DNA of 64,000 nucleotides from Ruminococcus flavefaciens AE3010 (GCF_000526795.1 NZ_JAGT01000001.1:3330501-3394500); one strand, 5' to 3'. Shown: positions 51,602 through 60,533, counted from the stretch's first letter. The notes: generated by a model not told the origin, from the sequence alone. Program-made: numbers and translations.

Positions 51602-53026
51602 ATGGATTATCAGGAATTTGTGGATCATATCGAACCAATGACATGTGTAATATCCGTGGAAAAGTTCTCGGACGGCAGTTATGGCAATATTCGCCTTGTG
51701 GCAGGCAATAAGGCGTATGTTGATTCTATAGAGAATCCTGACAATGTTTCTTCAAATCAGATGCTGAATAACAAGTTCGTACCGAATTCTCCTTATGAAA
51801 ACTATATTCCCAAGGATCTGAACTTTGAAGCGGCTATCTACAGCTGCGCCTTAATGAAGAAGCCTTTCCATACCTATATACACCCCGAGAGGTACAGCTT
51901 CTGGATAGATATGTATATGATGCCCCTTGCGTCACCTGACCCCAATGTGGGCTACTGCACATACACTCAGGAGTTCACCATGGAGAAGAACAGCGAGCGC
52001 ATGTCAAATATCTCGGCGGATATATCATCTGCGGTGTTAAAGACCAGTCTAAAGCTGAAAGGCGCAAAGGATTTCGCCAATACTATGGACGAGGTGCTCT
52101 CGGATATACGTGAGATATGCAGCGCTGACCGCTGCTGTATCCTGCTTACGGACTATAAGGAGAGAAAATGCTCCGTGCTCTGTCAGAGTATTGCTCCCGA
52201 GCTTGATATAATACCTATGGAGGAGCATATCGCCAATGATTTTGACGACTTCTTCGATGTTGTGGATACATGGCAGGGCACTATTGCAGGCAGCACCTGC
52301 CTTATCATAAAGAATGAAAGCGACATGAACGTGCTGAAGGAGCGCAATCCTCTTTGGCATACTTCTCTTAAAAAAGCCGATGTTGACAGTCTCGTCCTGT
52401 TCCCGCTGGAGTATAATGACGAGATACTGGGCTATATATGGGCAGTTAACTTCAATACCGAGAACGCCACCAACATAAAAGAGGTGCTTGAGCTCACCAC
52501 ACATCTGATAGCCTCCGAAATAGCCAATTATCAGCTTGTGGACAGGCTCAGGATAATGGGCACTGTGGATATGCTCACGGGAGTCTATAACCGTAATGCC
52601 ATGAATAACCGCGTTGACTGGTTCGTACGGAGCAGCGATAAAAAGCCCGAGACCTTCGGTATTATATTTGCAGACCTCAACGGTCTGAAGCAGAAGAACG
52701 ACAACGAGGGACACGGAGCAGGGGACAGGCTTCTGAAAGCAGCGGCTGCCGTCCTTGAGGACGTGTTCTATGACGGCGAGATATACCGTGCAGGCGGAGA
52801 CGAGTTCATGATAATCGACTGCGAGGCAGAAGAATCCGACCTTGAAGCCCGTGTGGAAAAGCTGCGGAGAGATTCTGAGGATCCCGAGAATATCAGCTTT
52901 GCACTTGGCTGCTACTTCGACAGCGGAGAGGGCGACATACGCAAAGCCATGCGTGCTGCCGACGAGCGTATGTACAAGGACAAGGAACGCTATTATGCAC
53001 TGTTCCCCGACAGAAAGAGAAAATAA
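51602..53026 (+). CDS. Soluble diguanylate cyclase with PAS-like and GAF domains
   Basis: The 474-residue protein has no membrane segment. An N-terminal PAS-like sensor (about 5-135), a GAF domain (about 150-310, EVLSDIREICSADRCCILL) and a GGDEF domain (about 320-470) with FADLNGLKQKND and AGGDEF are seen. The inhibitory RxxD is replaced (FYDG), as in the other cyclase of this window. It should make cyclic di-GMP in response to a small ligand. AAAGGAG precedes the start. It is transcribed alone and ends in a strong terminator. Confidence 0.9.
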   Translation: MDYQEFVDHIEPMTCVISVEKFSDGSYGNIRLVAGNKAYVDSIENPDNVSSNQMLNNKFVPNSPYENYIPKDLNFEAAIYSCALMKKPFHTYIHPERYSFWIDMYMMPLASPDPNVGYCTYTQEFTMEKNSERMSNISADISSAVLKTSLKLKGAKDFANTMDEVLSDIREICSADRCCILLTDYKERKCSVLCQSIAPELDIIPMEEHIANDFDDFFDVVDTWQGTIAGSTCLIIKNESDMNVLKERNPLWHTSLKKADVDSLVLFPLEYNDEILGYIWAVNFNTENATNIKEVLELTTHLIASEIANYQLVDRLRIMGTVDMLTGVYNRNAMNNRVDWFVRSSDKKPETFGIIFADLNGLKQKNDNEGHGAGDRLLKAAAAVLEDVFYDGEIYRAGGDEFMIIDCEAEESDLEARVEKLRRDSEDPENISFALGCYFDSGEGDIRKAMRAADERMYKDKERYYALFPDRKRK

Positions 53027-53027
53027 T

Positions 53028-53055
53028 AAAAAGCTCCTCGTAAGAGGAGCTTTTT
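53028..53055 (+). terminator. Terminator after the GGDEF gene
   Basis: AAAAAGCTCCTC, loop GTAA, GAGGAGCTTTTT: a 12-bp perfect stem. Confidence 0.93.
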
Positions 53056-53121
53056 GGCAATATAGCTTCTTTTTGTGCAAAACAGACAAGGACAGGCGTT
53101 CAATTTCGGCATAATTGCAGA

Positions 53122-53150
53122 TTGAACCGTATCCGCTCTTGTGTTAAAAT
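53122..53150 (+). promoter_or_regulatory. Promoter of the two small genes and possibly the reverse transcriptase
   Basis: TTGAAC at 53122-53127, 17 bp, TAAAAT at 53145-53150. I see no GC-rich terminator from here to the reverse transcriptase stop, so one transcript could cover all three genes and the non-coding region. Confidence 0.55.
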
Positions 53151-53198
53151 TAAATTAGCGTTAATTTTGAAAAGTTTTTAAGCAAAGGAGGGATACCG

Positions 53199-53402
53199 AT
53201 GCCACTTCCACTTATTATTGCTGTCATTGCAGCTGTAATTGTCATCACTGCACTTACTTTTGTTATTACGAAGAAGAAAAAACAGACAGACGACCTGTAC
53301 TTCAGCGAGCAGCTCAGACGCTCGGAGGAGAGACAGGCTCAGCTTGCAGAGCAGGAGCGTCAGAGACGCATGATGCAGCGTGAGCGTGCAAGCAGAGGCT
53401 GA
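53199..53402 (+). CDS. Small single-pass membrane protein
   Basis: The 67-residue protein has a membrane helix (about 3-24, PLPLIIAVIAAVIVITALTF), then KKKK and a charged amphipathic helix rich in Arg, Gln and Glu (SEQLRRSEERQAQLAEQERQ) that could form a coiled coil in the cytoplasm. AGGAGGG precedes the ATG. The next gene starts 20 bp downstream. I do not recognise a family. Small membrane proteins near reverse transcriptases are sometimes effectors, but nothing here proves that. Confidence 0.75.
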   Translation: MPLPLIIAVIAAVIVITALTFVITKKKKQTDDLYFSEQLRRSEERQAQLAEQERQRRMMQRERASRG

Positions 53403-53422
53403 TCTGCACGGGAGGTTAGAAT

Positions 53423-53950
53423 ATGGGATTGTTTTCAAAGCTTCTCGGCGAAAATTCAGAGCTGGGCGGGCTTATCAAGGACGTAGCCAATGCCATCAAG
53501 CAGGAATCTGTAAATCTGCATGAGAGCGAAAAAGAAACTGCCGAGACCACCTATGATGCGGCAGAAGCTGCTGCTCAGCCTGAACCCGAGACTGAGATCG
53601 GCCCATCGGGCTTTTCGTGGGGACCCTTTATGCCCCATGAGGAAAACCAGTATAACTACAACGGCTCGTATATCGAGTATTTCAATGACGTATTTGAACG
53701 TGAGTTCCCGTCCTACAGTATAAGCTTTGAGCAGACAAACGGCGGAAGGACTACCGTATTCACTTTCACGGACAGCGGCAGAACGGCGCTTATGGTAGAG
53801 CTCCTGTCAAGGAAGAGCTCCGCATACAAGCTCCGCAGCGACTGTGCAAAGCAGGGTATCCCGTATCTGCGTTATTACTACGATTATGAGGGCTGGTGGA
53901 ACACCAGAGAGTACGTCAAGCAGCGTACAAGAAAAGCCCTTGAGGGCTGA
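53423..53950 (+). CDS. Protein of unknown function upstream of the reverse transcriptase
   Basis: The 175-residue soluble protein has an acidic, probably disordered middle (about 30-75) and a compact C-terminal domain (about 85-175) with FTFTDSGRTALMVELLSRKS, SDCAKQGIPYLRYYYDY and GWWNTREYVKQR. The strand-acidic-strand order (ALMVELLSRKS then IPYLRYY) recalls PD-(D/E)xK nuclease folds, but I cannot assign catalytic residues. The start follows GGGAGG. It lies between the small membrane protein and the structured region before the reverse transcriptase. Confidence 0.7.
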   Translation: MGLFSKLLGENSELGGLIKDVANAIKQESVNLHESEKETAETTYDAAEAAAQPEPETEIGPSGFSWGPFMPHEENQYNYNGSYIEYFNDVFEREFPSYSISFEQTNGGRTTVFTFTDSGRTALMVELLSRKSSAYKLRSDCAKQGIPYLRYYYDYEGWWNTREYVKQRTRKALEG

Positions 53951-53957
53951 TAAAACT

Positions 53958-54097
53958 GAAAAAACAGAAAGAGAACGCCATGCGCCTGCGGCGGATCAGG
54001 CACAGCTCAGCATAGGGCTTCGCAGGCAGCCGAGCTGTGTACGGTCTGGTACTTCCAAGAATTTTCTTGGCTTTAACGTTTTCTCTTTCTGTTTTTC
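53958..54097 (+). ncRNA. Candidate structured RNA before the reverse transcriptase gene
   Basis: The 140 bases between the gene ending at 53950 and the reverse transcriptase start at 54118 are bounded by an inverted repeat. ACAGAAAGAGAA (53964-53975) followed by CG pairs with CG and then TTCTCTTTCTGT (54081-54092), with a short bulge. Inside, GCCTGCG (53984-53990) can pair with CGCAGGC (54021-54027), CACAGCTC (54001-54008) with GAGCTGTG (54032-54039), the two crossing each other, and CCAAGAA-TT-TTCTTGG (54055-54070) forms a hairpin. Retron and DRT systems place a template RNA here. The fold is by eye; a coding role is unlikely. Confidence 0.55.
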
Positions 54098-54117
54098 TTT
54101 TTGAAAGGGTGGGGGAT

Positions 54118-55314
54118 ATGTCAATGCTTGACAGGCTCTCGCAGCGTGACTGCTGGGAGAGCTTTTATAAATACAAGGCGTCGCTTACCGGCAGCTTCGC
54201 TTTCTGCCGAGAGCTCCGCAGCTTTATCGACAGCGGCGGGTATATACCGGTATGTGAAGCTATATACAGCGGGAAAGACTTTCCGCTGCCGCGGCGCTCG
54301 GTCATAAGCAAGCTGGACACGACAAAAAAGCGTGTTGTTTACACCTATCCGCAGGCCGAAAATATGGTGATGAAGCTGCTGACCTATCTGCTGCTGAGGA
54401 AATACGACGGGCTTTTCAGCGCAGGGCTTTACTCATTCCGTCCCAACAGGACAGCAAAGGACGCAGTTCGCCGTCTGACGGGGACTCCACGTATCAGCGA
54501 GATGTACTCCTACAAGGCGGATATAAGCAACTACTTCAATTCAGTTCCCGTTGAGAAGCTCCTGCCCATGCTGCAAGAAGCTCTGGCAGACGACAGCAGG
54601 CTGTATGAGTTTTTAAGCAGCCTGCTCACAGAGCCCCATGTGCTTGAGGCTGATAAGGTCATCACCGAGGAAAAGGGCATAATGGCAGGCACTCCGCTGT
54701 CGGCATTTTACGCGAACCTCTACCTCCGTGTGCTGGACAGCCGGTTCGCCGAGAGAAATATCCCATACGGAAGATATTCCGACGATATCATACTGTTTGC
54801 CCCTACAAAAGAGGAGTGCATGGGATATGCAGAGCATATCCGCAGCTTTCTTGCTGAGCAGGGCTTGTCCCTGAATCCCGACAAGGAGTGCTTCGGCGCT
54901 CCCCATGAGGGCTGGACATTTCTCGGCTTCGTATTCAAGGGCGGTACTATCGACATCGCTCCTGCTTCCGTGGAGAAGATGAAGCAGAAAATGCGCCGCA
55001 AGACCCGTGCCCTGCAGCGCTGGAAGCAGAGAAACGAAATGGGCGGCGAAAAGGCTGCGGCGGCTTTCATACGTGTCTTCAACAGGAAGCTTTTTGAGTG
55101 TACGGAGGACAGCGACCTTACGTGGAGCAAGTGGTTTTTCTCCGTGATAAACACGGACGTAAGCCTGAAAGTCATAGACCATTATGCACAGGACTGCGTG
55201 CGGTATCTTGTCAGCGGCAAACGCACCAAGCAGCGCTTCAATGTCAGGTATGAGGATATACAGCGCTTAGGACTCAGAAGCCTTGTCCATGAGTATTATT
55301 CGGAACAGTTGTAA
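54118..55314 (+). CDS. Orphan reverse transcriptase
   Basis: The 398-residue protein has the reverse transcriptase fingers and palm: SVISKLDTTKKRVVYTY near residue 61, LYSFRPNRTAKDAVRRL, YKADISNYFNSV (first Asp), GIMAGTPLSAFYANLYL and the catalytic YSDD at 220-223, then HEGWTFLGFVF. The last 120 residues are basic and end RYEDIQRLGLRSLVHEYY. It lacks the retron VTG and NAxxH motifs, the SQ motif of DGRs, and the maturase and endonuclease parts of group II introns. ATG 54118 follows GGGTGGGGG. It lies 20 bp after a structured region bounded by inverted repeats. It could be a defence or unknown-group enzyme. Confidence 0.88.
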   Translation: MSMLDRLSQRDCWESFYKYKASLTGSFAFCRELRSFIDSGGYIPVCEAIYSGKDFPLPRRSVISKLDTTKKRVVYTYPQAENMVMKLLTYLLLRKYDGLFSAGLYSFRPNRTAKDAVRRLTGTPRISEMYSYKADISNYFNSVPVEKLLPMLQEALADDSRLYEFLSSLLTEPHVLEADKVITEEKGIMAGTPLSAFYANLYLRVLDSRFAERNIPYGRYSDDIILFAPTKEECMGYAEHIRSFLAEQGLSLNPDKECFGAPHEGWTFLGFVFKGGTIDIAPASVEKMKQKMRRKTRALQRWKQRNEMGGEKAAAAFIRVFNRKLFECTEDSDLTWSKWFFSVINTDVSLKVIDHYAQDCVRYLVSGKRTKQRFNVRYEDIQRLGLRSLVHEYYSEQL

Positions 55315-55319
55315 ATATA

Positions 55320-55348
55320 AATGGCTGCCTGTGGCAGCCATTATTTTT
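55320..55348. terminator. Bidirectional terminator
   Basis: AATGGCTGCC, loop TGT, GGCAGCCATT followed by ATTTTTAT; it lies between the reverse transcriptase and the opposing histidine kinase. Confidence 0.9.
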
Positions 55349-56576
55349 ATAGCTTTGGACATACGGCAGTCACTTTCATGAAGCCGTTTTCTGTATCTGC
55401 GAATATATCGCCGTTCATGCCGTTCATAAGCTTACGGCAGATATAAAGTCCCAGACCGCTGCCCTGCTGAGAGCCTGTATTGGAGCCCCGCCAGAAGCTG
55501 TCGAATATATGTGGAAGCTCCGTATCCGCAAGGGTGCAGCCGCTGTTTGAAACGGTTATAAGGCGGCAGTTCTCCTCGTCGGAGAAGCTTATGGAGATGC
55601 TCCTGCCGTCGCCGTACTTTATGGCGTTTTCGATGATATTCTGGAGCACCTCTTCAAGACGGTCGGGGTCTCCCGATAAAAGGCAGTTGCTGTATTCTTC
55701 AACGGTGAATTCAGTCTTCAGCACCGAGAGCTTGTCCCTGTAGTAGTCGGAGATATTACCGATAACGTCTGAAAGATAGAAGTCGGTGTTGTTGAACTCA
55801 AATGTGAGGACGTCGCTGTTGAGCTCGCCTATCATCTCTGCCACATAGCCCTCTATCTCGTCGGCCTTGGAGTTGATACTTTCGGCGGCTTCACGCTGTT
55901 TTCCCGCATCGGGGTACAGCCCTTTGGACAGTGCCTTTGAGTAGAGCTTCACCGCCGACAGTGGAGTTTTTATATCATGGGACAGGGACAGCAGGAGAGT
56001 TTTTTCCTTTTTGGCGCGTTCAAGGTCTTTCTGCCGTGCCTGTTCAAGCTCCTCTCTGAGCATATCAAGTCCCCATGTGAGCTTACCGAAGTACTTGCCC
56101 TTGTTCTCCTTTACGGGAGCTGCCAGCTTACCCTTTGCAAGCTCATAGGGCAGGTCGCTGACCTTGGTGAAGGGCTTTACGATATTGCGGCGGATATAAA
56201 GCAGCACGCCTATAAGGAAAAGGCAGAGCCCTATTGTACAGACGTTGACTGCTATGGGCAGCGCTGAGTTGTTTACCACTTTGAGGTCACTGTATTCTAT
56301 ACGGTATGAAGTACCGTTAATGCTGCGTATGACGTACTCATTGCCGCTGAGCCAGAAGTCCTCGCTGCCGTCGTATTCGTAAATGCCGAGTATATTTGGA
56401 TAGTCGGCTGCGGTGACCTTTTTTCCGTCAGCCAGCTCATGCTCGATACGGTTCAGCTCCACCTTGTAAAGGGGCTGAGTCTGTTCGGGAGCTTTCGTCA
56501 TTATCAGGTTCAAGGCGACGATAACAGCAGCCATGGCTATTATTATCCCTGCGATAAGCTTGTCGAATCTCTGCAT
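55347..56576 (-). CDS. Sensor histidine kinase
   Basis: The 409-residue protein has two membrane helices (about 9-27 and 108-128) around an extracellular domain of about 80 residues. A HAMP-like linker is followed by the kinase core: phosphate-accepting His in SLSHDIKTPLS, N box NIIENAIKYG, and G box SGLGLYI. It should phosphorylate the response regulator encoded directly upstream, whose stop overlaps closely with its start (TGATATG). Together with the permease and ATPase genes it forms a Bce-like detection module for envelope-active peptides; this is inferred from gene order. Confidence 0.92.
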   Translation of the reverse strand: MQRFDKLIAGIIIAMAAVIVALNLIMTKAPEQTQPLYKVELNRIEHELADGKKVTAADYPNILGIYEYDGSEDFWLSGNEYVIRSINGTSYRIEYSDLKVVNNSALPIAVNVCTIGLCLFLIGVLLYIRRNIVKPFTKVSDLPYELAKGKLAAPVKENKGKYFGKLTWGLDMLREELEQARQKDLERAKKEKTLLLSLSHDIKTPLSAVKLYSKALSKGLYPDAGKQREAAESINSKADEIEGYVAEMIGELNSDVLTFEFNNTDFYLSDVIGNISDYYRDKLSVLKTEFTVEEYSNCLLSGDPDRLEEVLQNIIENAIKYGDGRSISISFSDEENCRLITVSNSGCTLADTELPHIFDSFWRGSNTGSQQGSGLGLYICRKLMNGMNGDIFADTENGFMKVTAVCPKL

Positions 56577-56577
56577 A

Positions 56578-57243
56578 TCAGCTCTCCCAGCGGTAGCCCT
56601 TGCCCCACACGGTCAGTATCCTTGCGGGATTTTTCGGGTCGTCCTCTATTTTTTGTCTCAGCCATTTGATATGCACCGTGAGGGTCTGCTGCTCGGACTC
56701 GCTGTCAGAGCCCCATATCCTGTTGAATATGAAGTCCTTGCCTAAAGTCTGCCCCTTGTTTTCGATAAGGAGACGGAGCAGCTCGAACTCCTTTGCGGTT
56801 ATGGCGACGGGCTCTCTGTTTTTGGATACGGTCTCTTCAGCTAAGTTCAGTGTGATATCGCCGTCGGTGAGGACGTCAAGAGCAAGCCTGCGCTTGAATA
56901 TGCCCTTTATCTTGGCAATGAGGATATCTATGTCGTAGGGCTTTTCTATGTAGTCGTCAGCTCCGAGGAGTATGCCGTTGAGCTTGTCCTCCTTGTCAAC
57001 TCTTGCGGTAAGGATAATGATAGGGATATTGTCCTGCTCACGTATCCTTTTGCATACCGCAAAGCCGTCAAGCCCGGGCAGGTTTATATCAAGCAGGACA
57101 AGCCTTGCCCCGTATTTTTCATACAGGGACAAGGCTTTTTCAGCAGTTTCGGCAACGCTTACCGTATAGCTTTCAGAGCGGAGAAAATCACAGAGGAGTC
57201 CTCTGAGCTCCGCGTTATCTTCAACGATAAGTATATCAGTCAT
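56578..57243 (-). CDS. Response regulator, OmpR/PhoB family
   Basis: The 221-residue protein has a receiver domain (ILIVEDNAELRG, phosphorylated Asp in LVLLDINLPGLDG, Lys in IEKPYD) and a winged-helix DNA-binding domain (EFELLRLLIENKGQTLGKDF, VHIKWLRQKIEDD, VWGKGYRWE). It should switch on the operon's own promoter or other genes when the kinase is active. It starts 1 bp after the ATPase gene stop. Confidence 0.94.
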   Translation of the reverse strand: MTDILIVEDNAELRGLLCDFLRSESYTVSVAETAEKALSLYEKYGARLVLLDINLPGLDGFAVCKRIREQDNIPIIILTARVDKEDKLNGILLGADDYIEKPYDIDILIAKIKGIFKRRLALDVLTDGDITLNLAEETVSKNREPVAITAKEFELLRLLIENKGQTLGKDFIFNRIWGSDSESEQQTLTVHIKWLRQKIEDDPKNPARILTVWGKGYRWES

Positions 57244-57244
57244 A

Positions 57245-58009
57245 TTACCAACCCATTTCCAGAAGCCAGTTATTCAGTCCGCGTTCGCGGTCGCGGAGGG
57301 GAAGCTTTCTGTTAATATTATACTCTCCATTTATATTTCCGTCAACTATAAAGAGTACGCGGGAGCATTTTGCGGCTACCTTTGCGTCGTGAGTTACCAG
57401 CATAACTGTTGTGCCCTCGTCGTTGAGCTTTGTGAGCTCCTCCATTACCTCGTCAGAGGAGGTGCGGTTGAGAGCGCCTGTGGGCTCGTCGGCGAATATC
57501 ATACGGGGCTTGTTTATCATGCTTCTGCAAATGCATGCACGCTGGAGCTGTCCCCCTGACACCTCGTTGATATCGTTGTCGGAAATGTCGATGATACCCA
57601 GCTTGCGCATAAGGTCCTGACCCCGCTTCATTGTCTCGCTTCTTGACTCCTTTACCTTGTCTGATTTGACAGCGGGGAGTATGATATTGTCCAGTACGGA
57701 CAGATTCTTCATCATGTACATCTGCTGGAAGATAAAGCCCATATCGTCAAGTCGCATTTTTGCAAGCTCGTTTTCCTTGAGCTTTGAGAGCTCCTTTCCG
57801 CAGAACTTCACATCGCCTGCGGTCATTTTGTCCATGCCCGAGACTGTATACAGCAGAGTTGACTTGCCTGAGCCCGAGGGACCCATGATGGCTACCATTT
57901 CTCCCTCGTTCACTCTGAAGTTCACGTTGCGGAGCACGTTGTTCTGTCTTTTGTTTATGATATATGTCTTGCAGAGGTCATTTACCTCAAGAATTGTATT
58001 TGTACTCAT
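57245..58009 (-). CDS. ABC transporter ATPase (MacB/BceA type)
   Basis: The 254-residue protein shows GPSGSGKSTLLYTVSGMD (Walker A), FIFQQMYMMKNLSVLDNI (Q loop), EVSGGQLQRACICRSM, MIFADEPTGALN and LVTHDAKVA: the MacB/LolD/BceA group. I chose the ATG at 58009 because GGAG lies 7 bp upstream; the ATG at 58015 is too close to it. It partners with the FtsX-type permease 12 bp upstream. Confidence 0.93.
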   Translation of the reverse strand: MSTNTILEVNDLCKTYIINKRQNNVLRNVNFRVNEGEMVAIMGPSGSGKSTLLYTVSGMDKMTAGDVKFCGKELSKLKENELAKMRLDDMGFIFQQMYMMKNLSVLDNIILPAVKSDKVKESRSETMKRGQDLMRKLGIIDISDNDINEVSGGQLQRACICRSMINKPRMIFADEPTGALNRTSSDEVMEELTKLNDEGTTVMLVTHDAKVAAKCSRVLFIVDGNINGEYNINRKLPLRDRERGLNNWLLEMGW

Positions 58010-58021
58010 ATCCATTCTCCT

Positions 58022-60394
58022 TTATCCTATATCGGCTGTGTCGGAAGCCTTTATCTTTTTCATGTAGAGAGCTGTAAGTGCTGCTCCCAGCACTGTAGCG
58101 GCTATAACTACTATTGGGTATATAACGCATACCTCAATGGGCTTGATGTTGTAGTCAACGCCGTTGATAGCACCTGTGATGCCGAAAACGGGATCGATGC
58201 AGAGCTTTGTGAAAGGTGTGCCAAGTGCAATGGCTATTACGGAAGCTATGACCGCAACTATTGCAAAGCGCAGAGTGTGCTGAGCGATGACTGAGCCTGT
58301 CTTGAAGCCCATAGCCTTCATCAGGGCTATCTCAGACTTTTCCTTTGATATGAACGAGCGCTCCATAAGTACTGATATCATAATGACTATCACTGCCGTG
58401 ATGAGCAGCACCATAAGCTTTACGCCGTTGATAGTGTCCTTTATGCCTTCACCGATACAAGTCATTACATAGCCGTCGGTGTCCTCAACGTGCTTGGTGT
58501 TGAAGATGTCTTTCATTTTTTCGATACGCTCCTCAATAACAGACTGCTCGGGAGAGTCATCGAAATCTATCTGAAATCCCATTACCTGTTTTATAAGCTC
58601 ATCTGGTATGTCAGTTGCTTCACTAAATCTTCCCGATTCGCCCATCTGCATCATGCTCTGGAAAAGTGCCGAAACTATGTAATAATCGGTCTTGTTTCCG
58701 AGAGTGAGCTTTACCTTGTCGCCAACGCCTACCCCAAGCTTTTCAGCGACCTGTATGGTGAGAGCTACTTCGTTTGCGTATTTCGGTGCATAGCCCTCGC
58801 TGTAGGTATAATCCGAAGCCTTTGTGTCCCTGCAGTAATTGAATATAGGCGAAGCCTTTTTGCCGTTTGCTTCAATTGTGGGGAACAGCAGAGCCTCAGA
58901 GTATACCTTGCCCGACATACCGTTTTCAGCCAGCTTTTTCTCAATATCTGCGTTTACTTCCTTGTAGGTCTCTTCGCCTGTCTCTACCTTGGTTATCATA
59001 TCAACATCTGTGATGTAGGCGTCGCTCTTTGTAGCGCATAACAGGGGAAGGAGTTTTTCACTGGAAAGTGTGTTTGCTGTATTTGCAAGGCTTATTATAA
59101 GCAGCAGACATACCGAGAAGATAACTGTCATAATGCCGAACTGCCTGGGACTGCTGAAAATATCATTGAATGCAAGGAAGCCTGTTGCACCCAGCTTGCT
59201 TTTTCCGAGATGCATAAGCCCTTTTTTCTTGAATCTCTCACCTGTCTGACCGCTTCTTACTGCGTCGATGGGGGAGAGCTTCTTTATCCTGCGTGTACAT
59301 CTATGGCAGAAGAGCATGATGATGAGGACTACGGATATGCTGCACAGTACATTTATCAGTATCATATTGTCGTTTCCAAGCACCATATTTTCGCTTACAG
59401 ACTTTAAAAGGGCATTTCCGAAAGGGATACTGAGGATAAAGCCGATAACTGCTCCGATGATCGAGATACCAAGATATTTCACAAGGTAAAGTCCGCGGAC
59501 GGAGCTGTTTTTCAGTCCCAGAGCCTTCATGACGCCTATCTCGCGGAATTCCTCGTTGATAGTGAAGCTTATGGTAAATCTCAGTACAACGAATGAAACA
59601 AGTATGAGACATACGCTTACTATGAGGAGGAGCGCTGCTACGAGGCTGTTCATGAAATAGCTTGTCCTTATAAGACTAAGGGGCTTATTGAAAATAGTGT
59701 TTGGAGCGTCTGAAAGGTCGGATTCAAGAGTTTTACTGTCATAGCCGTTGATGTAGAAGATAACGGATATATCGTTTTTCGCAGCCTTTTCGTCAGCCAT
59801 GAATTTTTCATAGTCTGCATGGCTTATTATCATACGTGGATTGTTGAACATTTCCGAGCCGAGGAAGGCGTCCTTGCCTAATCCCGCATAAGTAAATGTG
59901 AGCTCGGTATCCTCGATCTTTGCCTTAACTTTGTCACCTATCTCAATATCTGATTTCGTAACGAGACTTCCCGTGAAGTAGACCTGTCCCTCGGGGACGT
60001 CTGTTATTACCTCGTTGTCCTTGTCAAAGTAATTGAGCTGAGCGTTTTCAATGTCAAGGACGATAATGCTGTTGCCTATTTCCGCAAGCTTTTTGCCGTT
60101 TTGCGTAAGAGCCTTGTCATTTAGGAACATCAGCTCCTCTCTGCGGTATTCCTTGACGTTGGAGTTCTTTGTAAGAAATTCCTCTGTCTCTGTGCCGTCA
60201 TTACCCAAGGAAGTGATAATAAAGTGTTCGGTAATATTGGCTTTCTCGAAGAAATAATCGAGACCGCCCATGACGGTGATGATGTTGTTTACGCTGCTTG
60301 CCGCGAACATGGTGGCAAGTATCACGAACAGCAGAAGTATGATGTTCATGGTCTTTTTTCGTTTAAGGTCTTTTTTCAGTATTCTCAGATACAT
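58022..60394 (-). CDS. ABC transporter permease with two FtsX domains
   Basis: The 790-residue membrane protein begins MYLRILKKDLKRKKTMN. It has one N-terminal helix, a large extracellular domain (about 45-240), three helices with the FtsX feature EFREIGVMKALGLKNSSVRG, a further helix near 400, a second extracellular domain, and three more helices with EIALMKAMGFKTGSV. This duplicated FtsX layout is that of exporters and peptide-sensing permeases. ATG 60394 follows GAGGGAT. It is the first gene of a four-gene operon with ATPase, regulator and kinase. Confidence 0.9.
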   Translation of the reverse strand: MYLRILKKDLKRKKTMNIILLLFVILATMFAASSVNNIITVMGGLDYFFEKANITEHFIITSLGNDGTETEEFLTKNSNVKEYRREELMFLNDKALTQNGKKLAEIGNSIIVLDIENAQLNYFDKDNEVITDVPEGQVYFTGSLVTKSDIEIGDKVKAKIEDTELTFTYAGLGKDAFLGSEMFNNPRMIISHADYEKFMADEKAAKNDISVIFYINGYDSKTLESDLSDAPNTIFNKPLSLIRTSYFMNSLVAALLLIVSVCLILVSFVVLRFTISFTINEEFREIGVMKALGLKNSSVRGLYLVKYLGISIIGAVIGFILSIPFGNALLKSVSENMVLGNDNMILINVLCSISVVLIIMLFCHRCTRRIKKLSPIDAVRSGQTGERFKKKGLMHLGKSKLGATGFLAFNDIFSSPRQFGIMTVIFSVCLLLIISLANTANTLSSEKLLPLLCATKSDAYITDVDMITKVETGEETYKEVNADIEKKLAENGMSGKVYSEALLFPTIEANGKKASPIFNYCRDTKASDYTYSEGYAPKYANEVALTIQVAEKLGVGVGDKVKLTLGNKTDYYIVSALFQSMMQMGESGRFSEATDIPDELIKQVMGFQIDFDDSPEQSVIEERIEKMKDIFNTKHVEDTDGYVMTCIGEGIKDTINGVKLMVLLITAVIVIMISVLMERSFISKEKSEIALMKAMGFKTGSVIAQHTLRFAIVAVIASVIAIALGTPFTKLCIDPVFGITGAINGVDYNIKPIEVCVIYPIVVIAATVLGAALTALYMKKIKASDTADIG

Positions 60395-60503
60395 ATTGAT
60401 CCCTCGCTTTCTGTGATTATATATTAGCATGGGAATTATTAAATAATCCTTAAATCCGTTTCGGAGTATAGTATATCGCTAAAAACGGGATTTGTCAAGG
60501 CAA

Positions 60504-60533
60504 AAGAAAGCCGCCCTCCGTTGGGAGAGCGGC
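60504..60533 (-). terminator. Terminator of the second sigma/partner operon
   Basis: On the minus strand GCCGC-TCTCC pairs with GGAGGGCGGC (one mismatch), loop CAAC, then TTTCTTTTG, 8 bp after the stop codon. Confidence 0.85.

Noticed and set aside
53958..55314. Canonical retron, diversity-generating retroelement or group II intron
   Set aside because: The protein has no VTG or NAxxH motif and no SQ motif, and no template/variable repeat pair, maturase domain or intron domain V is visible. The retron-like layout is kept only as an analogy.
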